This document shows, in pieces, positions 48,209 to 58,274 of a stretch of 64,000 nucleotides of DNA (positions are counted from its first letter, which is position 1; the number at the start of each line of letters is the position of its first letter). Both the position numbers and the translations under genes were made by a program. The notes below the pieces were generated by a model that did no database searches, had not been told where the DNA came from, and worked only from the letters and a program-made list of their open reading frames with translations. The stretch covers positions 5,503,962-5,567,961 of the forward strand of contig JAJEKV010000054.1 in NCBI GenBank assembly GCA_021234155.1, written 5' to 3'. The stretch comes from Isoetes taiwanensis (taxonomy: Eukaryota > Streptophyta > Lycopodiopsida > Isoetales > Isoetaceae).

Positions 48209-49090
48209 CTGTAGAGGATAGCAGTTCCAAATATATCAAAACGTAATCTTTATAAGACATAACAGAAGTGGACTGGAACTGAAAAATGCCTAAATACAGA
48301 TGCACAAAATCATTTATACCGTTGTTCATAAATGCACAAATCCTTTCCACAAAAATCGCAGTATGATCTCTCCTTAATTCGTATTCGAGTTACAGTAGCT
48401 TGCTTATGCCTAGGGCAAAACCCATCTCCAGTCACAACACAAAATTATTTATAAGGCAATTTACAGATGCACAAAATTATTACAGTGTAGTCTCTACTTA
48501 CATAAAATGCTTGCTAATGCCCACGGCAAAACAAATCTCCATCCACAAAATTTAGCGGAGCTTGTTCAAGAAGAATATATAGCTTCTATAGAGCTGCCAA
48601 AATCCCCATGCAACCCTTAAAAAGAAAGAACCTAAATCTGTTGTAAAACTTTGTCAGGAATGATTTCACGGTGATCTGATATAGAATAGAATAGAATATA
48701 CATTAACGTCCCTCAGGCCGTGAGGCCCCCGGACTTATGTAGCATCCTGCGAGCTCCCATAGGGTGCTTCCAGCAAACAGACGCATAGGTTTTATGTAGC
48801 CATCTAGCGGGCTTCACTTGTTCTTTATATATTACCCGCATCGTGCTTATAGCTGGCTTCTTGGCCATACACAAATGCATCGTTATAAACAGTTTTGAGC
48901 GTACTTTTGGGCTACTCGATCCGCCTCATGCGTGCTTTTCAGATTATTAGCCCCTCTCTTTGTGCACCCCAGGTGTCTTATTATCATTTCTTTTATAGCT
49001 TTTAGCGATATCGTGAGTGTCTCTTCTTTGTCCATCGGTCTTTGGGAGTGGGAGATCCCACGACCTTGTCAAATTTGGACCTTATATCGT

Positions 49091-50558
49091 TTATGTAAAG
49101 GGCATTCCTTTACCATGTGCTCTTCGTCCTCTATTTTTCCCTGAGTCACATACTTTCGACATATTAAGCTCTGCTCTATCTATTTTCCTCCATCTATCTT
49201 TCTCAATTCGGAGGTCATGGCTTCCCATCACGAATCGGCGGCGTTCCCCTGTTACTCTTTTTCGGCCTTTGCTTTTGTATGTGACATGCCCTATCTGTCC
49301 CCACAGGTTGAAGGTTTCCAATAGCCGGTTGCCTTGGGCCCCTGTGTGCCGTGCCGGCCGGTTTCTCATTGCCTGTCTATCCATTCTTCGTCCCATTCTT
49401 ACGCTTGTATGGTCGACTCAATTCGTTAAACCATCCCTTGCCCGTTGTTATGTCTTTGTTTTTGCCGATTCATCTATCGCTAGTGACGACGGTTTGTCCT
49501 CTTCCCATAGCTATTGTCCTTTATTAGGTATCTAAGCATTTCTTTCCCGGACTCTCACTTCCATTGGTTTTCCCCGTTTTTGTATAAGATTATTGCCCGA
49601 TTGATGTACCTGTCTTCACGGAATTCTGTCAGTGCCATTGCCTCGGTATGCCTTCTGCTTTTCCCACTTCTTTTTCGACGGGCCTGGTCCCCATGTCTCG
49701 CATCAGGTACAATTGTGTTGATGCTACTATCGTGCTGAATAGGTATGCTTTGATCTCCCAATTGGTGATCCTGTTGTTGTTGCAATAATTCATCATGATG
49801 TAGTAATTGCCTATTGCTGCTTGAAATCTGGTATCTGCTCCTTTTGACCATCTCCCCTCTCATGTGTGTCGTACCCTAGATACCTGTATCCTGTGGCTTC
49901 CTCTAGTTCTTCCCCCCTTGTATCTAAATGGCTTTGTGTTAGTATCTTTGTCCGAAGGTCACTATTTTTTGTTTTTCCCGGTTGATTTGTCGGATCCCTG
50001 TCTCCTCACAAAATTCCTCTAGTATTTCTAGCATTCTCTGCATCCCCTTGGCTTTGGTCGCCATCATACCCAAATCATCTGCATATAGCATTATTGGGAC
50101 TTTTGTTTTCCCTATCATTGGTGCCTCACTGTCTCCTTGTCTTTCCCTGACAAATTCCTGTAGTGCATCTATATATATCCCAAATAGTGTCGGCGATAAT
50201 GGACATGACCTTGTTTAACTCCTGTATCACATTCTATGGCTTCTTCTCCCTCTGCTGTTTTGGCATACACCTTTTGGTATAGCCTTGCGATTGATCCTAC
50301 TAGCCCTTCTGGTGCTTTTAGTCCTATTAGCCTAAGTAGAAGTTTATCCCTAGGCACTGTGTCAAAGGCCTTTTTAAAGTCCACGAAGCAGCATATGATC
50401 TTCTTGTTATTTTCCTTTATGCGCTCTATCATTATCCTTAGAGTCACCAAATAGTGCGTAGTCGAATACTCGATTCGAAAACACCTTGACCTTGTGCTCA
50501 CGAGCTTCCACCTACGCCCACGTTTTGGATTTTTTGGTCCGGTGTTTTCCCGAACCAT
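49091..50558 (-). pseudogene. LINE RT core and C-terminus
   Basis: From 50558: IICCFVDFKKAFDTVPRDKL (motif A), YQKVYAKTAEGEEAIE, DTGVKQG, then a two-base frame shift into CPLSPTLFGIYIDALQEF, and MLYADDLGMMATKAKGMQRM (catalytic YADD, about 50090). Downstream frames to 48930 hold the C-terminal part, badly broken. Confidence 0.85.
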
Positions 50559-50681
50559 TTCGCGAATATTGAGTGACCATAATAGTCCTGTAATTGCTTT
50601 CGGTTCCTCCTTGTCTCCTCCTTTGTGAAGCGGGATTACCTTGTTAAACCGCCATCTTTAGGAAGACCCAAATGTACTATC

Positions 50682-51020
50682 TCATTGAATACTTTTGTTA
50701 TAATCCCTATTATCTCTCGTTCCTACGCATTTCGGCATTTCCGCTGTTAGCCCATATAGATCCGGAGCCTTGTTGTTTGCCATTTTATTTAGTGTCCATG
50801 TCACTTCTTCCTGGGAGAAAGGGGGTTTGTGTCTACCTTCTGGGTCCATGATTGGTGCAGCTCCTGTTTTGTACAACCGTTCTAGGTATCTTGTCCAGTC
50901 TATTTCTATTTCCGTTCTTCTCCCCTCCTCCCCTTTTGATGTACACCTTTTTGCTTTTGAGCCCCTTTTCATATTGTTCGAATACCTTAGGTCTCCTTTT
51001 TGGTCTTGGCCAATCCCCAT
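50682..51020 (-). pseudogene. LINE ORF2, N-terminal RT region
   Basis: Contains RYLERLYKTGAAP, PFSQEEVTWTLNKMANNKAP (the K.APG.D block opening the RT) and LTAEMPK. In-frame stop follows before the motif A frame at 50558. Confidence 0.75.
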
Positions 51021-51359
51021 TGATGGTTTTCAGGTCACGGGTTCTCTTTCTTTTTAATTTTCCGCATTACTTTGCTGCGTTCCTCTTGGTATGCCTCAGT
51101 CCCTCTTGCCTGTTTGGCTTTCCTTCGTTGCTCCATGCACCCTTCATCAAAACCATGTTGACCTCCGAAATGCCATTGCCCTCTTTCCTCTTTCTCTTCT
51201 CCCGAATGCCACTCTAGCTGCTTCCTCCAAGATGTCGTTCATATCATTCCCTCATCTTTCATTCCCTCTCCCCATTCCTTTGCTTTTATTTCCTTTTGTA
51301 CCTTTTTTATGAATGTTCCCACTCTGTTTTCTCTGAATTTAATTGTTATCTCGGCCCGT

Positions 51360-52190
51360 TTACCTCTTCCTTGCTCGCCATCTGTTCTTCCTCTTGTCAC
51401 ATTTATCTTGAGCAATATGGGTCTGTGTCCCTCCCTCCTTCCTATCGGCCATTCCCCTAATTCCATCTTTCCGATTTCCTTTATTGCTTCCTCGTTTGCT
51501 ATCACATAGTCTACTATCTTTGCTCCGTGGGCATTTGTGCTTGTGGTGACCTGACTCCTCCCATCTTCTTAAACCATTGCATATAATTGTATCTGTCATT
51601 TGTACATACCTCCACGATTGCTTCTCCTCTTCTTTGTCATCTCCGCCGTCTCTACCGTGTCCCATTTGCCATTCCTTCCCTCTTATAATTTGGGTCCACT
51701 GTCTACTCTCGTTGTCTATCCCTGCTTTATGTGACTGTTCCTGTCCCGTCCTTGCATTAATATCCCCCACTATGATCAACATTCCCTTATCCCTATGTCT
51801 CATGACGATCCCTCCCATGCTTAATAGCTCCAGTTTATCACATTGGGGTGGATAGTATACTATTAGCAAATACAGATTTCCGTAATCAAGCAACACAACA
51901 TTTATAAGCATGTATCTTTTATTAATGTCATTTTCCAAAATACATGCTTTTCTGATACTGCTATTTCTAATGTAACAGGCTAGCCCTGCGCTACCCCTTC
52001 CTATTTTGTAGTTCTTTTCCCTCCAACAAGTGAACAAAGTGTAGCCTGGTTCATCTGGTAGCCTCTTTGTGCTGTGTTCCCATGTCTCTACTAGACATAT
52101 GATGTCCTTGTCTCGTGCTTCGTTTAGGCGTTCTCCATCATCCCATGGATATCCCGTACAGTTCCAGTACCAGATCGTTACTTCTTCCTT
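51360..52190 (-). pseudogene. LINE APE-type endonuclease
   Basis: Upstream frame begins IWYWNCTGYPWDDGE and IICLVETWEH (catalytic Glu), joined to 52037 downward: AGLACYIRNSS, LYLLIVYYPPQ, LIIVGDINARTGQEQ (GD.NAR catalytic block), then TDTIICNGLRRW. The last part is frameshifted near 51590. Confidence 0.8.
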
Positions 52191-52406
52191 CCTTTCGCCC
52201 CGCCCCCCTATTTTGTTCTATTACGTGTCCTTTCCTTAGCTGTCCTCTCGTTCTTGCTCCCTGATCTCCCACTCTCTCCCTTGTCATCTTTATGCTCTTG
52301 TCTAGGTCCCTTCCGATCTCTTTTCCGTTTCCCCATCCTAACTGTGTTTGTGTTAGAATCTTTGGGGCTGTTTCCCGGTCTGTTGCTCCGGATGGTGTTA
52401 TTTCCC

Positions 52407-53300
52407 TCATCGCTTCCCATTTTGTCCCTGCCCTCTTACTACCTCCGTTTCTTGATTCCCATCTCCCTCGGCCCTGGCGGGTCCATTTCCATCCTTCCAG
52501 CGTTGCGGTTCTTGCGATGTGTTCTCCTTCCTCTTTTTGAGGTATAGTTTCCCATTCTTTACCCCCTGCTTGTACTCCTTGGGCTTCGGTTCTCGACTTT
52601 CGCTTTGATTCTCTGTGTAACCCCTGTCTCTCTGCATGGGTGTCGGGGCCTCTTGTACTTTGAGTCCATTCCTGAGTTTGAACCCTGCGTGGATGATCCT
52701 TTCTTTGGCTGCCAGGTCTCTCATAGTCACATTTATATGTCTCGCTCTCCCTCTCCAAGCTCTGCCCGTCTTTGCTTTCACTATCACATTCTGTGTTCAC
52801 GAAACACGTTCTCCATTATCTCTGCGGTGACCACGAAAGCGTGTCTTCGTTAGGCCTCTCGGCTACTCCTATCAATCTTACATCAAGTTTAATCCTTTCT
52901 GTTCTTTGAACTCCACTATGTGCGGTTTAATCCTATCAAAACTACGCCACGCATCTAGATCTATTTGTTGCTTTTCTAATATCACCAACCTTTGTATGAT
53001 TTCCGCTTTTCCTTTTCTACCTCTTCCATCCTCTTAGATTTTCCACCTCTGTATCTTCCACCACCTGCACCCGTTCTTCCACTTTCCCTATTGCCTCCTT
53101 GTTACATTTGCACAGCGCTTGCCGATGTGTTGGTGCTTCCATCCTCGGGGACCACGGCTTCCGGCCTTCACGTCCATCTGCGCCAAGAAGTCTTCAGATC
53201 TTGCTTGAGTTCCTCCTGCTTGCCCCAGCTCTGCTTGGCTAGCCATTCTTCTTTGTTGTTGCGATGGTTTCGCCGTCCGAATTCCTTTCCGCCCGCTCAC
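52407..53300 (-). pseudogene. LINE ORF1 (RNA-binding protein)
   Basis: Frames 53300-53088 (RTAKPSQQQRRMASQAEL) and a Glu/Lys-rich coiled-coil stretch lead to ERIKLDVRLIGVAERPNED and, at 52787-52407, VKAKTGRAWRGRARHINVTM then RDLAAKERIIHAGFKLRNG. The VRLIGVAE and RDLA.K..IIHAGFKLR blocks resemble the RRM-like region of LINE ORF1 proteins. Two or more frame breaks. Confidence 0.6.
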
Positions 53301-53594
53301 TCTCTCTGTGCTTTCTGTTTCCTATCTCTCTCTTCGCGGGCTTGCTATATGTTGTTCCTTTATTTATCCGTTCGAGCCTTTTCCCCCATATTCTTTTCGG
53401 TTTTTGAATTTCAAAATTGAATCATCCTACCTAAGATATGATTTTGGGTGTTTGCGTCCGCCATTTACTATCGGCGTCTTATGTGTGGCACTTAGGTTTG
53501 TATTCAATTCCCTGGATTCGGTAATTTTCGGTATCAACTGGACTGTTTTGGTTTCTTTGTATCCTTTTTGGGAGTGGGTTTTATGTGACTTTGG

Positions 53595-53815
53595 TGCACC
53601 AGCCGGAGGATTGGATCCTCACTGTCCTGGTGTACGGTCGGGGAGTTGCCTCCCACTATCCCGTACTTGGCAACCTCTGTCTTTCCACTTCCATTTTCGT
53701 TTCCATTCTATGGGCCGGGTAAGTTGGTGTCTGTTGCTTGGCAGTCGGCACCAGCCGGTGGGCTATTTTCCCACCCTGTCCTGGTGTATGGCGGAGACAC
53801 CCGTCCCTCTGTCCC
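53595..53815. repeat. Two-unit repeat in the LINE 5' region
   Basis: GCACCAGCCGG..TCC(T/C)..TGTCCTGGTGTA occurs at about 53597 and 53742 (period about 145). Each unit pairs CACCAG with CTGGTG, so it could fold. Tandem 5' UTR repeats are common in LINEs and may carry promoter activity. Confidence 0.55.
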
Positions 53816-54240
53816 ATAGCTTAGCCTTCCACCCTTTGCACCATCTACTCCTGGACCCCCTATCTTTCTGGTTCCTGTTCGTCTCTTCCTCGATTTTTGT
53901 CGTATCCGCCCAACTTCTCCTTTTCACTTGTATTTCTACTAGGCCCTTTGTGTACGTCCGCGTTCGTACCTATCATGTACCTCCCTTCAATTATATCTAT
54001 CCTTTCCTTAATACCTTACGACCTCAATGCATCCTTGATACCATCTATATATTATATTTTACATTCTATATGCCTTGTTGTATTACTATAATTCTACTAC
54101 TACTACATTTCTATATTTCTTCCGTCCCCTGTGTGGGCCCATACCCGGGGGGTCGTTACCACCTTACACATACGTCCTCTTTTACCTTCAATCGTGTTTC
54201 TGCCAACCTGCTTATATGCTTCTTCCTAGATTCATAAGTC

Positions 54241-54988
54241 TCCTAAGTCTGTTACTTGTTGACAAGTAACGGTTTCCGTTCATGCATGGTTTATCGATAA
54301 GCCGGCCACCCCTGTTAGTTCTTGTTTGTCGTGTCTAGCTGAGTCTTGGATACCCTTACTTAAATTACTACGTATCACCCAATATGTTCTTCGTATCCCT
54401 CGAGATGTATGCGGGCATCCCCGTTTACAGCAGTTAGCTCGCTGATTTAGCTACATCATATTAGTTCACGAAATACAGATATGGTATACGTCTCTTTTTG
54501 CTTTAGGGGAAGAATAACCAACACTGGGACACGAAGTTACTGTGGATAACATCCGATGTTATATTTACTGCAAAAAATCTACATGAAAAGGAGAGTTCTT
54601 CTCTCACAAACATTGCTTATCTTTTCAGCCATTCTTATACAAAATCTTTTCTCATACAGACATACAAACAAACCGGTTTTCTTTCCCTTCTGCCCGGGAT
54701 TACTTACACTTCGCGACCGATCATTCTGGTCCGATCTTTGGTGCCTATTATCTTTTCATAGTATCATCTAAAAAGTCGATGCAGTTTCTGAACCTAACTT
54801 GTTTGAACAAATGATTGTTTTGAACAGACAACAGAAAAAGAGAATTGCAAGAGGACAAAAAGATATAAAAGGTAAAAGGATAAAAAGGTCAAAAAGATAA
54901 AAAAGAGTAGCACAAAAGGAGAGCATGGCATGCATCTGCTCGGGCCTCCCCTGATTTCATACTGGTCCGACTCTTTTCCTGCCCATAA
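54241..54988. other. Non-coding stretch
   Basis: No supported gene. A perfect inverted repeat GTTACTTGT-TG-ACAAGTAAC lies at 54250-54269, near where the LINE 5' end should be. A purine-rich, AAAAGG-repeating stretch spans 54830-54920. Confidence 0.5.
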
Positions 54989-55537
54989 CTAATTCTTTAG
55001 CTTCTTTTCCTCTGATGGTTCCCCGATCTTTTTAACTTTTTCGAGATTCCTCCCCATATACGCCCGGCACAAAAAATCGACGGGATTCTTCTCGCAGCAG
55101 TAAATACAAACCTTGCCGAAATCACATACCAGAAGATTGTGCTGATAGCTCGAAGACCTTTGTATGGCGGCATGAACCTGCAGTCTATTGAAGCATTGCA
55201 TTGTGCGATCCATGTCTTGGCGCCTCACCGAATCGTTTTTGTCGCCTAAAACTCCGAGTACTTCAAGCAACCCTAGGGTATACTGGCTATCCCGCATGGA
55301 CTGAGCATGATGGATTCTGTCACAGTACAGACAGTGCACTCGGCCGCAGCTGATGCATGAAGGCAAGCCTCTGCTCAGGCACATACAACTGTCGAAGCAG
55401 ATACACCACGGATTGAGCTCCTCAAGCTCGGGATTGAATGGCACTGTCAAGTTGCCTGGGGTGCCGGAGTTGGGACGCTTCTTGCCAATCTTCTTCTCCC
55501 CATCTACACTCACAAGAACCTTTTTCCCCTTGTCCAT
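54989..55537 (-). CDS. Intronless Cys-rich protein of unknown function, 182 aa
   Basis: I choose ATG 55537-55535 (MDKGKKVLVSVDGEKKIGKK) because upstream in-frame codons run to a stop without another ATG. A Lys-rich N-terminus leads to a Cys cluster at about residues 44-80: NPWCICFDSCMCLSRG, PSCISCGRVHCLYCDRIHH. A helical middle follows (YTLGLLEVLGVLGDKND), then VCDFGKVCIYCCEKN and a basic C-terminus (KVKKIGEPSEEKKLKN). The Cys/His spacing suggests one or two zinc-binding modules, so nucleic-acid or protein binding is possible. No known family recognised. Frame is intact and a TATA box lies about 155 bases upstream. Confidence 0.6.
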   Translation of the reverse strand: MDKGKKVLVSVDGEKKIGKKRPNSGTPGNLTVPFNPELEELNPWCICFDSCMCLSRGLPSCISCGRVHCLYCDRIHHAQSMRDSQYTLGLLEVLGVLGDKNDSVRRQDMDRTMQCFNRLQVHAAIQRSSSYQHNLLVCDFGKVCIYCCEKNPVDFLCRAYMGRNLEKVKKIGEPSEEKKLKN

Positions 55538-55690
55538 ACTTGATCCTGAGCTGGGGCGGGTGCTGATGCTTGTTGGCACTTCCTTGCTCGGCTGAATTTC
55601 CAGCGCCTCATGATCAGACGCTCAAGCGATCTGGAGAAACTGAATTCTAAAGGGCGCCTTCACTATCACTCTTTCTCTCGTTGTAACTGT

Positions 55691-55722
55691 TATATATAGG
55701 GTTTTAGAATATTTAGGGTTTA
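55691..55722 (-). promoter_or_regulatory. TATA box and telo-box upstream of the Cys-rich ORF
   Basis: Read on the minus strand: AAACCCTAA, then AAAACCC and TATATATA (55698-55691), about 155 bases before the chosen ATG. An out-of-frame ATG (TCATGAGGCGC, near 55611) lies between them and could reduce initiation at the main ATG. Confidence 0.5.
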
Positions 55723-58270
55723 CGAAAATTTGTCCGATTTCCCGCCTACTTAATTCCGGCCGTCCGTCTTAAATGCCAGTCTTGTCCTATCCTGTCCCAA
55801 GAGTTTTCGTCTGCTAATCCCCGCCACACATCCTATCCCTATAGCTGACATGTGTACCTTTCCTATTTTCTCTATACTACTCATTATTATGGCTATCCGT
55901 AGCTGTCATGATCACTACTACCCTATTCGTTATTTTACGACCCCCTTTTTTTTTTTTACCCCCTTTCCCATCGCCCGCGTGCCCTATTCTTTTTGCATTT
56001 GGACCGTCCGCTCGATGTTATCTCGCCACTTTGCCACGTTTCGCCCCCCTTGTTTCCAAATTCCTTAATTTTCCCCATTTTTTGATTTATTTTATTTTAT
56101 GCCTATCCTTATTTCTCAACGGCTCCGAGGTTTTGAATCTTCTGTCGCCGAAACTTTGAGCTCCTCTTCCCTGTGCCCTCTTGTATTCTACAATTGTGTC
56201 TGTTGTGTCGCGTGTTATCGCTCCTTTATCTACCTTGAATTTCAAATTATCTATAGCAACGATCTGTCCTGATCTAATAGTGTTGTGTCCTGCTCATGCA
56301 CCGATATCTATCTGTTCTTTCTCGTCCAGATCAATCATACATTTGTATACTACATAATTTATCTCCTAAGAAGTATGAACATAGTATAATCCTGAACAAA
56401 TTTTGAGAAAACTAGTGTGTTAAGAATCATGAGAGCTGGGAGATATGCACTTAGCTGGATATTTAGCTGGGTTTTTCCGTCGGATCGCCTCCCCCCGTCG
56501 CCTCCCCCCGTCGCCTCCCCCCTTGTTATTGTCTCGAAAATACAAATATGAGTTCAAAACACAAATAATGCATCAATGATGGAATGGTACCTGAGATCCA
56601 ATCACTGGGCACAAAATTTGAAGATGGGGCCTCGTCTTTCCAAAGTCACACACCTCCTGCAAATCTGATGCAAATAATAGAAAATATATGGGCGGTGCGA
56701 AGATCATTCCGAAGAGTTTCTATAACAGAAATCCCTTTTGATCTGTATAACAATTTATGATAAATCGTTCTTATCGGGTGAGAAAATGGTAAATGGAAGA
56801 AGTATGAATTTCCAAATCATAGTAAAAGGCACAGACCCGGTTTTTGGAAGTACCACTCTTCCTGCCCTAGAAAACGGAGCTATTGACAGTCATCTGTCAT
56901 GCTTTTGAACCTACATTAAAAAAACTGCAATAAGGTAGTTAGGATGTGATTTTGATACCCTAGCGCATGATCTTGAAGGAAAGAGGCAGGATTTTAAGGC
57001 AAGATCTTGAAGGATCGGATTAACCCACACCCACAGAGAAAATGTCTAAAAACTCATCCTGATTTTTGAGCACCGGAGGCAGATTCGCGCATGTCTGAAG
57101 ACTCGTCCTAATTTTTGAGCACCAGAGGCAGATTCGTGCATGCATGGTATAGATAGATTCGTGGAATGAAAGGGGAAAACAGGAAATAAATTAGAGCCTA
57201 AAATTCTTTCACGATTTTTGGAGAATCGGGATTTCTTTCCGGCAACAAAAACCTCTAAAATCTTAGGAAATCATTTAAAATAAATTCCAAAAATATTTTT
57301 TGCCAGGCCTGAAAATCCCAAATTAACAAGGTAGATACATCTTTTAAAGAACACCATATTAACAAAAAAGCCATCGCATGATAAGACCAGAAAAACAAAG
57401 CTAAAAGACTGAACCAGCATAAATCCAACCTATCTTGGAACTGGGTACATGGTTATAGCACATGTATAGACGCACTATTGGAGAATAGAGAATGCTCAAG
57501 GAACAAAGAAATCTGCAAGGACCTAGAGCATGCATCCACGGAATACAATTTCAAGGAAAAGAAATATATAAACAAATATGAGCTCAATTTAGGGCATTCG
57601 ATAGCAAAAAAGCTTGAACCTGTAAAAGTGGTCGAGGCACCCTATGTGCTAGCCACCAGACCGAGACTAAGATGTCAAACAACAACACAATCTTAAAAAT
57701 ATAAAAGCTTACGAGAAAGGAAGCCTGGTGTGGTTGAGTCGACAATATAAGCACCAAACACTATGTAAAATATACTTGCCTAATCCAAAATGAATAAAAA
57801 GCCATATCTCGTTCTTCAATAAACATCGAGCCTGTTAATGCCTAGGCCTAAAGCAACCTCTTGTTGAAGAGGCAAGCCAGAGCCGGGACAACCATATCCA
57901 GTGGAAAATAACCAAGCAAATCATTAAGAAAACCATGCAACATATAAAAATTGGATGGGATACCAGCATCCAAAAATACCCTTAGAACTAACAACCTTCA
58001 TGGGAATACCTCAAACTAAGCCTGCCTTAAAGTGAAACACACGCAAACCAAAATGCTTCCCACACCAAAAAAAGCCTAATCTTTATGACCCAATAACTCG
58101 ACAAGATTCATGAAACCATGTCCAAACAAACCAACCTATGCAATAAACTGAAAAACAGGGAAACATGGAATAAAAACAAGGATTGAGTGTTCATAAAAAA
58201 AACAAAAAAGTATCTAGGCTATGCTGTACTGGACCCAGGAAGCAAGACAATAGACCCTAGACTCAAAATG
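55723..58270. other. Non-coding stretch with a C-rich minisatellite
   Basis: Pyrimidine-rich on the plus strand to about 56280, AT-rich beyond. No supported gene. The short frame at 57478-57696 has no motif. Confidence 0.5.
56484..56522. repeat. Three-unit 13-base minisatellite
   Basis: TCGCCTCCCCCC(G) repeated three times in perfect register. Confidence 0.9.
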
Positions 58271-58274
58271 CCTC

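Larger units (their letters stand above)
48681..54240 (-). mobile_element. Near full-length LINE (AATAG tail), frame-broken
   Basis: Minus-strand order: Pro/Ser-poor 5' region with a repeated block (53595-53815), ORF1, APE endonuclease, RT with YADD, C-terminal region, then tail (AATAG)n at 48681-48699. RT is related to the 36.7 and 58 kb LINEs but is clearly a different subfamily. Its insertion lies just upstream of the OTU fragment. Confidence 0.85.

Noticed and set aside
53308-54237. 309-codon plus-strand frame
   Set aside because: Antisense to the 5' region of the 48.7-54.2 kb LINE; composition is pyrimidine-rich DNA translated into Ser/Leu/Phe, with the repeated 5' block inside it.
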